A DNA stretch of 64,000 nt from Quercus robur (lineage: Eukaryota > Streptophyta > Magnoliopsida > Fagales > Fagaceae), in assembly GCF_932294415.1 (NCBI RefSeq), contig NC_065536.1, forward strand, positions 58,765,854 to 58,829,853, read 5' to 3'. The notes beneath the pieces were generated by a model. That model saw nothing but the letters and a program-made list of their open reading frames with translations. It did not search any database and was not told where the DNA came from. A program made the translations under genes and the position numbers. Below, piece by piece: positions 44,542 through 55,926 of this stretch (its first letter is position 1; each line of letters opens with the position of its first letter).

Positions 44542-46563
44542 ATGGAGACGAAGATGTTGAAATTTGGCAAGGGTAAGAGAGCGAGAGAGGACGATGACGA
44601 AGGCGATGAAGCTGGTGGTGGTTTTGGTGGGTTTGAGAAGCACAGCAAAGGGATTGGCATGAAGTTGTTGCAGAAAATGGGGTACAAAGGCGGTGGACTT
44701 GGCAAGAATGCGCAAGGGATTCTCTCTCCGATCGAGCCCAAACTTCGCCCCAAGAACATGGGTATGGGGTTCAACGAGACAGAAGAGGAGAATAAGAAGA
44801 AGAAGATGGGTTTGTTGGGCAGTGACTGTGAGGGTGTAGAGAGAGTGAAGGAGAAGCAGCGGTTGTGGTGGTGGTCGTCGACGACGACGACGACGACGAC
44901 GAAGAAGAAGAAGGAGGAGGTGGAGGACGAGGATGAAGAGGAGGAGAAGGGGTCGTCAGTGGTGGTTCAGATGGTGTATGATATGAGAGGACCGGAGGTT
45001 CGGTTGCTGACAAATTTGGAGAATTTGAAGAACGAAGTTCCAATACCGGAGCTTCAGTACAATGTGAGGCTTGTTGTGGACTCGGTGGAGTTTGAAATGG
45101 AGAGAAGTGATAGGGATTTGAGAAGCGAGGAAGCTACATTGGAGAGGTTGAAGGAGGAGAAGGAGAGGTTGGTAGTTCTGGCTGAGAGGCAGAGGAAGCA
45201 GTTGTACAGTATGGGAGAGATATTGAGTGTGCCCGATCAATTGGAGGAGGAAGAGGATTCGAAATTGGACTCGCTCGCGGTCGCGGAGCAATTCATTGAG
45301 TTGAGGAGTAGATTTCCTGAGGACTTCAAGTTGTATAACCTGTCTTGCATTGCCTGCTCATATGCTCTGCCTTTGTTTATTAGAGAGTTTCAGGGATGGG
45401 ATCCTCTTCAGAACCCGTTTCACGGGTTAGAGGCTGTGACTTTGTGGAAGAGTTTACTAGAGAGTGATCAAGAGTTTACTGCTTCCCCTTATTCCCAGTT
45501 GATATCCCATGTTGTTTTACCAGCTGTGAGAGTTTCTGTCATCAATACTTGGCAGGCTAGGGACCCTGAGCCAATGCTACGGTTTTTGGATTTCTGGGAA
45601 AATTTGTTACCTCCTTCGGTCCTCAATTATATATTTGATAATATTGTGATGCCGAAGTTGAGTAGTGCAGTTGGCTGTCGGGAACCGTTATGCGAAACTG
45701 TTCCAATCCACATTTGGGTGCATCCGTGGTTACAATATTTGGGGCACAAATTGGAAGGTATTTTCGAGATTATACGTGTTAAGTTGAGTCAAGTTCTTGT
45801 TGCTTGGCACCCAAGTGATGCATCTGCTTATACTCTATTGGCACCTTGGAAGACTTTGTTTGATTCAGCAAGTTGGGAACGCCTTATGGTTAGATCTATA
45901 GTTCCAAAGTTGCAGCTTATTCTGCAGGAGTTTGAAATAAACCCAACAAACCAGAAGCTTGATGAGTTTTATTGGGTTATGAAGTGGGCTTCTGAAATAC
46001 CAATTCATCTAATGGTTGATATGATGGAAAGGTTCTTTTTTGCCAAGTGGTTACAGGTCTTATATCATTGGTTAAATGCTAGCCCAAACTTTGAGGAGAT
46101 AACAATATGGCATTTGGGTTGGAAGGAACTTCTTCCAAAGGAGCTTCTAGCAAATGCAAGTATCCGGTATCAGCTTAGTCGTGGTCTTAAGATGATGAAC
46201 CAGGTTGTTGAAGGTTTGGAAGTGGTCCAACCTGGTTTGGAAGAGAACATTGGCTATTTTAGGGTAGCTGAGCAAAGGCAATTTGAGGCTCCACAGAAAG
46301 CAGAAACACAAGAAGCTGCCATGAGTTTTCGCATGGATGATATGAGTGTTAAGGAAGTTATTGAAGCCCATGCCCAACAACACAGCTTACTATTCAAGCC
46401 TAAACCAGGCCGGAGGCATAATGGTCACCAGATCTATGCCTTTGGTAATTTGAGTGTGATAATTGATGCTCTAAATCAAAAGGTGTATGCTCAAACTGAG
46501 GAAGGGTGGTCCCTTGTTTCCCTTCAAGACTTAGTGGACAAGCACCATAGTTCTCTTTCCTAG
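44542..46563 (+). CDS. STIPL1: STIPL/TFIP11-like G-patch and GCFC-domain splicing factor, copy 2 (673 aa)
   Basis: The single open frame starts at the first in-frame ATG (44542), encoding METKMLKFGKGKRARE. The G-patch spans about residues 35-80 (SKGIGMKLLQKMGYKGGGLG). A low-complexity stretch of threonine then lysine/glutamate (about 113-137) comes from a GAC/GAA microsatellite. The block MRGPEVRLLTNLENLKNEVP (about 148-167) is present, unlike in copy 1. The GCFC domain and C-terminus match copy 1 closely. The N-terminal part seen in copy 1 (STGT, FLPTAFGKMIKEGA) is absent and no upstream frame restores it. If made, the protein keeps the G-patch and GCFC regions needed in the family for the spliceosome-disassembly helicase and partners, but lacks the amino end. 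The near-identity and shared 3' flank show origin by segmental duplication. Confidence 0.86.
   Translation: METKMLKFGKGKRAREDDDEGDEAGGGFGGFEKHSKGIGMKLLQKMGYKGGGLGKNAQGILSPIEPKLRPKNMGMGFNETEEENKKKKMGLLGSDCEGVERVKEKQRLWWWSSTTTTTTTKKKKEEVEDEDEEEEKGSSVVVQMVYDMRGPEVRLLTNLENLKNEVPIPELQYNVRLVVDSVEFEMERSDRDLRSEEATLERLKEEKERLVVLAERQRKQLYSMGEILSVPDQLEEEEDSKLDSLAVAEQFIELRSRFPEDFKLYNLSCIACSYALPLFIREFQGWDPLQNPFHGLEAVTLWKSLLESDQEFTASPYSQLISHVVLPAVRVSVINTWQARDPEPMLRFLDFWENLLPPSVLNYIFDNIVMPKLSSAVGCREPLCETVPIHIWVHPWLQYLGHKLEGIFEIIRVKLSQVLVAWHPSDASAYTLLAPWKTLFDSASWERLMVRSIVPKLQLILQEFEINPTNQKLDEFYWVMKWASEIPIHLMVDMMERFFFAKWLQVLYHWLNASPNFEEITIWHLGWKELLPKELLANASIRYQLSRGLKMMNQVVEGLEVVQPGLEENIGYFRVAEQRQFEAPQKAETQEAAMSFRMDDMSVKEVIEAHAQQHSLLFKPKPGRRHNGHQIYAFGNLSVIIDALNQKVYAQTEEGWSLVSLQDLVDKHHSSLS
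44880..44912. repeat. GAC/ACG trinucleotide repeat inside STIPL copy 2
   Basis: A run of ACG triplets followed by AAG/GAG-rich sequence encodes the threonine tract and the following lysine/glutamate stretch. Confidence 0.9.
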
Positions 46564-47939
46564 GGACGTTGAGCTCTGTGCTGAGATGGAAGAGTGTTAT
46601 GGTTTTTGGACTATATTCATTAGGCATAGATTCACAGGTTAGCTCGACCTAATTGTTTCAGCTTGTCATGGCTGGGATTTTTGTTAGAAGAATGGATATT
46701 GAGAATTTTAATTGTCATTGTCATTACCATAGTTTTCCAATTTGATTTTCTCTTGTATCAACATTTTCTCAATATTTGAGCCACATATGAGTAACATTTT
46801 GTCTGCTTCTGCTTTATCAAAAAAATTAAAACAATATTTATGTTAATCTTGCTTCAAACTAGTGGTTCCATCTATGGTATATGATGTTTAGAATAAGTTG
46901 GATAAACACAACGAAATTTTTTTTTTTCAACTGATGGTTGATATGCTGTTTCTCTTCTGGCCACTATTGTTGTTGAATTGAATATTGGCACTTATATTGC
47001 CTAACATAATTTGGTTGTCATTGGTCATTTCCCATTAGTTTGTTGTATTTCTTTGCTATTGATTCAAACAAGTAGCCTTCTATATATTGTCAACATTATG
47101 TTGAGGGAAACCCCTGGATTATGCATTAAAGCAGACAAAAAACACAAGTTTTTTATGTGCATTTGAAGTGTCTAGAATATAGAGAATGGTGAAGTTTCAA
47201 TAGATGGTTGAAGTGCTACCCGGCATTAACAGAAGAAGAATATGAAGCCGGAAGTATTTATATTATAGTTATCTAGGTAAGAGGAAAATTAAAATAGAAG
47301 TGAAAATAATATTAAATTAATGAAAAATTGGTGATAATACTAATACTAATAATAATAACAAACTACCCGTACAGGAAAAACTTGCCTAAGGAGGGTGTTA
47401 TTAAAGGTTGCCTTCTGTTATTCTGTCTGAAGTAGCAGACACCAATATTTTTACTAAATGTCATTACCATCTCTAGAATCACTCTAGATGATGTCCTTAA
47501 CAGCTGTCTTTATCATGAACTTGTAATAGAGAGTCAAATACGATCAGCTTTGATTGATTTCTTGATGGGCTTGTTGAGCTTGCTTTAACTGTCTCAATTT
47601 TGTCATCTCTTATATAAAGTTCAAGCAGTGAAATTAGAATAATGACCCTCCCCCTGAGACCCCCCTTGTGTGGTAAGTTGATCTCTTTATGAACTTTTTA
47701 CATTGGTTCATGAAACTGTAACCTGAGTGTATATGATTGTAAAATGAATGTAAACAGCTATTTTTCAGTGCTCTACCACTCATGGCAAGTACTTTTCTAG
47801 ACTCTAGTCTCAGATTTTTTATGTGATTTCTCTTGATATCCTTCTGCACGCTCTTTTTGAATTTTTAATCCTTTACAGCTTTGCACAATATTACCTTTGT
47901 TGAGTTTTGGTATATTTTGTTCTGTTATTTTTATAATAA
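46564..47939. other. 3' flank of STIPL copy 2 and unclassified insertion
   Basis: From 46564 to about 47243 this matches 14385-15125 closely. From about 47244 unit 2 has extra DNA, continuing to about 48650. The part up to 47939 shows no recognised gene or repeat ends. Confidence 0.6.
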
Positions 47940-48650
47940 AACTTTAAAAGCAATGATGAATTTGATGTTTGGTCTTACCATGAAGCATCAAGAGGTTTGG
48001 TGCCTTTGGCCGGAAAGAAATGCTAGAAAATTTGAGTGGTGTGAATGGACTATTTCAGACCTGAAATTGCAGTTTTTCAGAACCTTGTTTGAATGGATGA
48101 CAGCGTCAGGATTCTTAATTGTGATGTACATCTAGTATATGTTCTCTGTCCTTGGTGCATTCCATTAGATTCTAATCAAATTGATTATTTGTCAAAATTG
48201 AGGCATTAAGAGGTTCCAATGGGGTGGTTTTTCCATGGAAAAGTGTATGGCGTACTAAGGCTCCAAAAAATGTGGCTTTCTTTGTGTGAACTGCAGCATG
48301 AGGAAAAATTCCTACATTACAATTCTTTTAAGGAAAGGAATAATACTGGTTTAAGTGGAACTGCATCTACAAATGCATGCAGTGGTGAAACAGTGGACCC
48401 CTTTATGCTATTGGCCCAGTATCTTCGATGTTTGGGGTACATTGGGTGATCTCAGGAGGAGTCATGGATGTAGTTTTTGGGTGGAAGAACTGGTTTGGAA
48501 AACATGGCGGCCCCTTTGCTTAGAATATAGCTCCTCTATGTTTTATGTGGGCAATGTGGAGAACGAGAGGAGCAACCACGCTTTAAATGGTGCAGGGAAT
48601 TTAATTATTGAGAAGAAATCTTCATTCTTGAGTCTTGACGTCTTTGTTTA
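47940..48650 (+). pseudogene. L1-type LINE C-terminal fragments, rearranged
   Basis: Two pieces of a plant LINE C-terminal region lie in the wrong order. About 48000-48130 reads WPERNARKFEWCEWTISDLK then LQFFRTLFEWMTASG, which belongs at the very C-terminus. About 48217-48650 reads FPWKSVWRTKAPKNVAFFV, then CSGETVD, then a broken WKNWFGKH-like part and WRTRGATTL; these belong to the zf-RVT region that normally precedes it. Stops and frameshifts are frequent. It is a fossil with an internal rearrangement. Confidence 0.65.
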
Positions 48651-48810
48651 AGTAGTCTCGTAACCTTCAAACTAGTAATTTGCATTAGGTGTTATATTTC
48701 ATTGATTCTCTTCATTTTAGATTGTAATTTTTTCCTCTGTAATTCTTTGGGAGAGTCTTTTGCATGCATCCTAAGTACTTAAAGCTGTTCCTCTTTTTGA
48801 TAAAGGTTAT

Positions 48811-48843
<33 letters not shown>

Positions 48844-48903
48844 TATAGCTATGTGGTGCAATGAGACGCGGTCAACAAAAAGTCAAACGTTTCGACTATT
48901 AGT

Positions 48904-48937
<34 letters not shown>

Positions 48938-49127
48938 TTCTATTACTAGTTTATGACAAGTGATTTTTCTGAAAGAGATAAAGAAGATTATGAAACATCT
49001 ACCAATGTATATATTAGTTGCATCTGTAGGTGGGGTGGAAGTGGAACCGATTAAGAGAGAGGTGTCTAAGGTGGTTTACACATGAAGAAACAAAAACCGA
49101 TTAGTTGCATTTATAGCCAAAACTTGC

Positions 49128-49158
<31 letters not shown>

Positions 49159-49280
49159 CTGATTATTGCATAAGTGAGAAATAGTAATATGATTAAAATT
49201 GGAGTATGCTTTTCTTTTCTTCTTTTTTCATCATTTCATAGAAGATATATATTCAATGTCAAGGTCTTTTTGTCAAGACT

Positions 49281-51928
49281 TTTTTTTTTGAGAAGAAACT
49301 GGTATTTCATTCATAAAGAAAAGGAGTACAACAGAGGCCAACATCTAACCAAAATTATCTAAGGCCTGACTGAAACAGATCAACTAACAGAGGAGGGATA
49401 ACACCCTTCCAAACATTAGAAACTTGATTACACTTGGCAACTTGGGCTAGCGCATGAGCAGCCCTGTTGTAATCCCTTTTCACATGATGGAATAAACAGC
49501 AGAAAAAATAAGAACTTGCAGACCGAATGCTTTGAACAAAGTGACCCATTGAGCCACCATTATTCCCTTGAGAGACAGCAGAGATGACTGAGAGAGCATC
49601 CGATTCAAAAATAACATGAGTAAGGTTCAACTCTTGAGCTAAAAGAATTCCCTATTCCAAAGGCATGAACTCGGTCCACTCAGCTGGGAAATGAGAAGGG
49701 AGAGCCTTACTAAGAGCAGCAATAACCCCACCAGATTCATCCCGGATGATCACTCCAACACCTGAGATGCCGCTGCCATCAATGGAACAAGCACCGTCTA
49801 CATTAACTTTAGCAAAACCCAAAGGAGGAGCAACCCAGCTGTGAAGAGGAGACTGCAAAGGAGTATAATCCCATGTAGAAGCTTCTTCAAACTCCTCAAC
49901 GATGTTCTTAGCAAAATCCCAGATCAGACCAGGGGGCAGACCACTTTCATTATGGATGATCTTATTCCTGTTGTGCCAAATCGACCAGGCAATGGCAAAG
50001 AAAAAATCCAGGTGCTTGTCTAGCAAAGAAGAGCAGAAGTGGAGCACAAGATCATTGAAATCTTTCACATTCAGCAACTTCTCAATTGGACAATCTTGCC
50101 AAAGTGACCAAACCGAGAGAGCTAAGTCACAGGAGATTAAGGCATGGGTAAGGCTTTCAGGCTCCTCATCACAAATTGGGCAGATGCAAGACGTTTGAAT
50201 ACCTTTTTCAGCCAACTTGGATAGCACAGGAAGGCCATTAACACAAGCACGCCAAGAGAAGATCTTAATCTTTGCTGGGAGTTTCAGAGACCAAACTTTC
50301 TTCCAAATCCGAGCCATTGGGTCACCAGAAGAGCATTCTCCATCTTCCATTGTGTTTAGGATTTTAGAGGCAATGAAGTAGGCACTCTTGACAGTAAAAT
50401 CACCCCTTTTGTTACCCAGCCAAATGAGTTTGTCTTCCGGTAAATTGTGACATAGAGGAATTTTCAGAATTTCATTAGCCTCAAAAGGAAAGAAAAGGGC
50501 TCGGATCGTTTTAGCTTTCCACCATCTAGTCACCGGATCAATGAGGGAGGAAACCATTGGGTAGTCCTCAAAGGGGCAAGGGGGGGGGGAAATGACCTTG
50601 TGTGTTGAGGGGGTTGGGAGCCATTTGTCTTCCCATATGTGAATAAGGCGCCCATTTCCAACTCTCCACCTTGTTCCATTATGTAAGACCTTTAGGCTAT
50701 TGAAAATATTCCGCCAAGTGTAAGAGGGGCTGCTGCCTAAATTTGCATGGAGGATGTCACAAAATGGGAAATACTTTGCCTTAAGGATGCGGGCAACAAG
50801 GGTGTTCGGATTTGAGAGGATTCTCCAAGCTTGTTTTGCTAGCAAAGCAAGATTGAAGGCTTGTAAATTTCTAAATCCCATGCCCCCTTGTGACTTCGGC
50901 TTGCACATTGTTTTCCATCCAACCCAGGCCATTTTGGGCTCTTGATGCTTCTGCCCCCACCAAAAACTCCGCATCATTTTTTCAAGCTCATCACAAAGAC
51001 TTTTTGGGAGTTGGAAGCAACTCATCGTGTAAGTGGGAACGGCTTGGGCCACAGCTTTAATAAGAATTTCCTTTCCCCCCAAAGAGAGCAATTTACTCTT
51101 CCAGCCAGCCAGTTTCTTGCAAACTTTATCCTTAATCTCCGCAAAGACAACCTTCTTTGATCTACCAATGATAGAGGGAAGGCCAAGGTACTTAGTATGA
51201 CTCGAGTCTTGCATTGGCCCAAGAGTGCTTAGAACCTCATCTTTGAGTTCCTGGGAGGTATTCGGGCTGAAAAATATGGAGGATTTGTCGGTGTTGATTT
51301 TCTGCCCTGAATCTGACTCATACAAATCAAGGATTTCCTTCAGCTTGTTGCACTCATTGCCATTAGCCTTACAGAAAAGGAGGCTATCGTCTGCGAAGAA
51401 GAGATGTGAGACTTTTGGAGCCCCCCTACAAATAGATATGCCATGGAGCTGGTTGTTCCTCGCTGCATCATTGATAAGGGCAGAAAAGCCCTCTGCACAC
51501 AATAGGAATAGATACGGAGACAGTGGGTCGCCTTGTCTGAGTCCCCTACTAGGAATGATGTGTCCATACGTTGTGCCATTTATAATGACATCGGGGCCAG
51601 GCGATTTGGAGGGGTGAAGCTGCTTCAGGGCAATAGCCACTTCTTCTCTGGAAAAGGCTCGAGAAAGTTCAGCATTCATCTCAGGAGATACCAGGGAAGG
51701 GATGGGAGCAATAGCAACTTCTGATTGGCTTGGGTGGGAAGTGGAGTATATCTCTTCAAAATAGGAGATGGCAACCCTGGCAATACTGTTCTGGTCCCCA
51801 CACCAGCTTCCATTTTTATCCCAGATACCCAGAATTGTATTCTGCTTTCGCCTATCAGAAGCCCTTGCGTGGAAAAACTTGGTATTTTTATCCCCCTCAC
51901 GGAGCCAGTGAGCTTTCGCACGTTGCCA
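49281..51928 (-). mobile_element. L1-type LINE insertion, 5' truncated, 2648 bp
   Basis: The insertion is flanked by a 9-bp duplication GTCAAGACT (49272-49280 and 51929-51937). It has a short poly-A tail at its 3' end (poly-T at 49281-49289 on plus), so it runs on the minus strand. Unit 1 shows the unoccupied site GTCAGGACT at 15787-15795. Endonuclease and the first part of the polymerase are missing through 5' truncation. Confidence 0.93.
49355..51928 (-). pseudogene. LINE ORF2 fragment: reverse transcriptase, zf-RVT, RNase H
   Basis: The frame enters at the truncation point with WLREGDKNTKFFHARASDRR and continues to SREEVAIALKQLHPSKSPGPD. There an in-frame deletion (junction near 51585) removes about 150 residues, including the first catalytic Asp of the palm, and joins to INGTTYGHIIPSRGLRQGDP. 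The second catalytic box FFADD is intact. The zinc-binding region (CICPICDEEPESLTHALISC) and a plant-type RNase H (VNVDGACSIDGSG ... FESDALS) follow. A TAG at 49652-49654 interrupts RNase H after FMPLE; the frame continues to a stop at 49355. It is dead as an enzyme because of the deletion. Confidence 0.88.
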
Positions 51929-51937
51929 GTCAAGACT

Positions 51938-52566
51938 GGTCCTACATGTTATGATGTATTGATATTAAAAGTCCTTTAGCCATTTATCAGCATTAGGAGT
52001 ATGCTTTTCTTCTTCTTCTTCTTCTTCTTCCTTTTTTTTTTTTTTTGGAATCATTTCATAAAAGAAATATATTCAATACTAAGATCTTTTTGGTAGGACT
52101 GGTCCTCCGTGTTATGATGTATTGGTATTAGGAGTCCTTATTGCCATCTATTTATTTTACTGTCCTTTTATGGGTTTACTAATTATGATGTAGAATTTCA
52201 AGGGAAGAATCTAGTGTTTGGTAAATTAGGGTTAGGGTTTGTAGATGTTTAGTAATTTTGTTGAAGTTGAATGGGAATTAAGAACTCATAAATTTGATTG
52301 TACTTGCTGGAAATTTATAAACTTTGCAATGATTCTTGTTTTTGATGTATAATCAGAACTTGATAGCTGGATTTGAGTTTCTTAAACCCTAGAAGTTGTG
52401 CTTTCATTCGCTACAAGTGATTCCTAGGAACCTACAAGTATGATCTAGTAGTTATTTTATGCTTTTCTTCGTTATGCTTTTGATTTCCATAGCAATATTC
52501 CAGACCAATACAACCCTAACCCTAATTTCCTAAACTCTAGATTCTTCCCTTTGACATTCAACATCA
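51938..52566. other. Intergenic DNA paralogous to 15796-16394
   Basis: No gene. It follows unit 1 nearly base for base, apart from a (TTC)n run at about 52010-52031. Confidence 0.7.
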
Positions 52567-53448
52567 ACTAGTGTCACAGGGTCAATTTTTCACTCAAATT
52601 TTTTGCCTGTGATGGCACTGAGTCCCAGACTTAGTCTCAACCAACACCACACACTCACTGCAATAACACTTAGAACAGATTATATAGGGACGTTTTAAAC
52701 ACACAGCACACACAATATTTACAGGGAATCCATCCCCAACCTTTATTACTTAATCTCAAGTACAAAGGAAACCCTTTTACAAGCCCTAGAGAATTACACA
52801 AAACGTTCTCAAGGCCAAAATACACTCTGTTGTTAACACCCCTAACAGCCTTAAGGTTAAATACATAGAATTAACTGTTATGACAGTTACACCTAGTAAC
52901 AGCCTAGGTCTTGGACAATCTGCCACTTATGTTATGACTTAGGACACCTTCAACTGATGCTGTCTTGGTCTGTTCTCCACGTTTCCAGCCCCTACACAGC
53001 AGGTCTGAACATAAGGAAATCTAGGGACTGCTTCTTAATTGGCACTGCACATGTTGCACATGCACAGCCCATGTCTTAGCATACCATAGAGCCTCTGCCC
53101 ATCCTCCAAGAGCCCGCACAACATGTTCTCACACGTTTTGGAGAGGCTTAGCCCATGCTCAAGGCCTCCCATTAGTACTGCAGCCCACACAGCATGCCCA
53201 CATGCAGTACACAAATAACTGCCATTAACCCACTATTACTTGTCCATGCATTCAGCCAACCCCCACCAGACCAATGCCTTGCACACAACATTTAATCATC
53301 ACAGCAGCCCAGCCCTACCTTGCACTCAAGCCACCAAGCCCACACACACAAGGAACCAACAACTAAGCTACCAATGCTATGCACCACCACATGGGGTCAA
53401 CACCACCTGCTGCTGCCTATCATCATAACCATCTCTGCCTACCATGGC

Positions 53449-53657
53449 TGTAGTGACCCAAAAAGGGGGGGTCTTCCATTCCATGGAATCCCATATCGCC
53501 TAAGGAAGCACATGGAAATGTGTTTATAAGGAATGACTTTCCTTCAATGTGTAGAGACCTTTTCCCCCACTGCTGTGTGCTTTGGGGGAGAATAAAACCC
53601 TGAGGGGTATGGCTCTAAAACAGACAATATCTACACAAGTGGGGTGGGGTCATTACA
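53449..53657 (+). repeat. TRIM 5' LTR
   Basis: It contains ATCCCATATCGCCTAAGG and a TTTATAAGG box near 53523, the latter a likely TATA element. Confidence 0.88.
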
Positions 53658-53735
53658 TATGGTATTAGAGTCATGCCTTAGCTGGAAGTGTGGGCCCCAC
53701 ACGCGAGGACGCGTGTGCCCGTAAGGGGGGTGGAT

Positions 53736-53944
53736 TGTAGTAACCCAAAAAGGGGAGTCTTCCATTCCATGGAATCCCACATCGCCTAGGGAAGCACATG
53801 AGAATGTGTTTATAAGGAATGACCTTCCTTCAATGTGTAGAGGTCTTTTTCCTCACCGCTGTATGCTTTGGGGGAGAACAAAATCGTGAGGGATATAAGC
53901 CCCAAAGCGGACAATATTTACACAGATGGGGTGGGGTCGTTACA
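53736..53944 (+). repeat. TRIM 3' LTR
   Basis: Same length as 53449-53657, with scattered substitutions and compensating small length changes. It is followed directly by the ATGGC duplication. Confidence 0.88.
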
Positions 53945-54208
53945 ATGGCCCTCCTTTGCCATGGCCTTAGGGCATCATATGGAGTAAGGTGCCTCCACAT
54001 GTTGCCCTTCATCACTGCTCATCGATCCAAATCAAGTAGGGAGACTTGGCAGGTCCCCCTTAAAGAGCCCTTAGGAGCATCACTAGTCAAGCATGAGGAG
54101 CCATGAGTGTGTTGAGAAAAAATGAAGCCATGTGATTGACTCAATGATACCCAAGCACCCTCATTCCTCATGTCATCATCAGCAACACATAATGCTCCTA
54201 ACAACTAG

Positions 54209-55926
54209 TTAATATGTTTTACTGTAATATAAATTATTAATACACAATTAATGGGCTAATGGTTCTTATCTGTTTTTGTAAATAATAACTAATACTCATC
54301 CCATCAAAAAAAGAAAAGAAAAAACTAATACTCTTGTTTAAAACAAAACTCCTTACAGATTATCAAGGTTTTATTGCAATTTACTATTTGACTTATGAAG
54401 TTCCCTGACTTCCCTCATTTCTATATGGTAATATTAATATGTATATTTAGTTGGATATTTCATGCAATTTGAACATGTCTTGATTCATATAGCAGTTACT
54501 GTACATATAACAAGTATTTCTCTTGTCCATATGTTTATATATTCATCTGTGTGTGTTTGGCCTGTTCTAAATATCAAGGTTGACATTCACCCAGGTGGAG
54601 GGTATTGGTTTGCTGCTAACCTCTCTCCAATGTAAGCCTCCCATTCCTTCAATTATTCCATCATTTTGATTGCTGGAGGTTGTTCGTTTCTATTGTTATG
54701 ATATCAATATTTATATTAACTTTAGTATGTAATATGTAGGACTCTTCTCATTAAGAGTAAGTTTCTGGTGATCTAATGACTAAACTACAATTGCTAAATG
54801 CCAGTATGGTCATTTACTTTAGCCCACTATAATAATGTTTACAACCAAGAAAAAGAATTATATTATGGTGCCATAGCGCATGAATTGATGAAATCACACA
54901 TGGGTTGAGATGTTAACTCCATGCATTATGTTCGTATATGTACGCATACATGTCTACATCTAAATGTCCATGGTGATCCTTTTGATTCTCCTTGTTGATG
55001 CCTAAATGCTATCAGTAGACACGAGTTCAGATTATAAATTTTGGACCATTTTAGGGCAGTAATTGACAATTTAATGCCTTGTTTGATAAATTGAAGTATT
55101 CTGAAGATGAGCATTATTAATTCTTCTGTGTAATAAGGAAATGTTGGATAATAGAATTGAAAGGGATAGACAGGGCATATATATGAAATTTGTGATACAT
55201 ACCAATATCTAATGCACATTTTGATTTCCTCCTCTTTAAGAGATCCTTAGGACCTTAGCCAACTCATTGGCAAATGCTTTAACAATAACTTGATTGCATT
55301 TCCAATCGTTCGTGTAGAATTTCAGGTGAGGCCTTGCATGCTTGTGGGGTGAAGCCCTATAGGTGTGCAGCCATTATCACGTGATTAGCTCATGGAAACT
55401 AGTGTGGATTAAGAATGGGAGGGGTCAGGAGGAGGGAATTAAACCTCAAATAATACTTAAGGTGGAAAAAACATGCAACTCCAGTGATTTATAATGAGAT
55501 ATTTCTTCTTGTTTCCAGTTCTAGCCAAACAGTGTGGCCTTGTTATCAAGTAAAGACTTAGATAGGGAACTCACTATTTTCTTTTTGCCACACCAATCCT
55601 GAAACATTTAGCCTTGAGTTGAAAATTACTGAATCATTCTTTTGTGGTTAATGACAGGATATGATTGTTTGCATTATGGTGTGAACTCATGCACTCAATG
55701 TATATACATAATTGGTTAAAGATGCAATGTTATACAAATAACATTCTTTGATTTAACATGAAATCTTGCCTTGAAGAGGCTTCCGGCCATAAATAATTTA
55801 TATAAAAAAGAAGTATTCTTACTATTCTGCAATATAACTGCAAAATAACCTCTTTGATGTTATGATGCATGTGGTAATGCATGAAAGTTGGTGATTATTG
55901 ATTCAATTCCATTTCATATTGAAGCA
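54209..55926. other. Intergenic or intron DNA upstream of helicase copy 3
   Basis: Paralogous to 16400-16473 joined to 25936-27660, which shows that the 9.4 kb between them in unit 1 was inserted. No gene. Confidence 0.65.

Larger units (their letters stand above)
53449..53944 (+). mobile_element. TRIM retrotransposon, complete, 496 bp
   Basis: Two 209-bp terminal repeats (53449-53657 and 53736-53944), TGTAGT ... ATTACA/GTTACA, enclose 78 bp. The primer-binding site TGGTATTAGAGTCATG (53660-53675) matches the initiator methionine tRNA type, and a purine tract AAGGGGGGTGGAT precedes the second repeat. A 5-bp duplication ATGGC flanks it (53444-53448 and 53945-53949). There is no coding capacity, as expected. 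Confidence 0.93.
52572..54203 (-). mobile_element. Solo LTR hosting a nested TRIM
   Basis: The insertion starts TGTCACAGGG and ends TCCTAACA, with a 5-bp duplication ACTAG (52567-52571 and 54204-54208). The empty site is in unit 1 at 16395-16399. Taking out the nested TRIM (496 bp plus its 5-bp duplication) leaves about 1.13 kb without coding potential, which fits a solo LTR. Orientation and superfamily are not certain. Confidence 0.78.

Noticed and set aside
53449..53944. Cassandra-type TRIM with 5S rRNA promoter
   Set aside because: The terminal repeats do not show a recognisable 5S rRNA-like internal promoter; called TRIM only.
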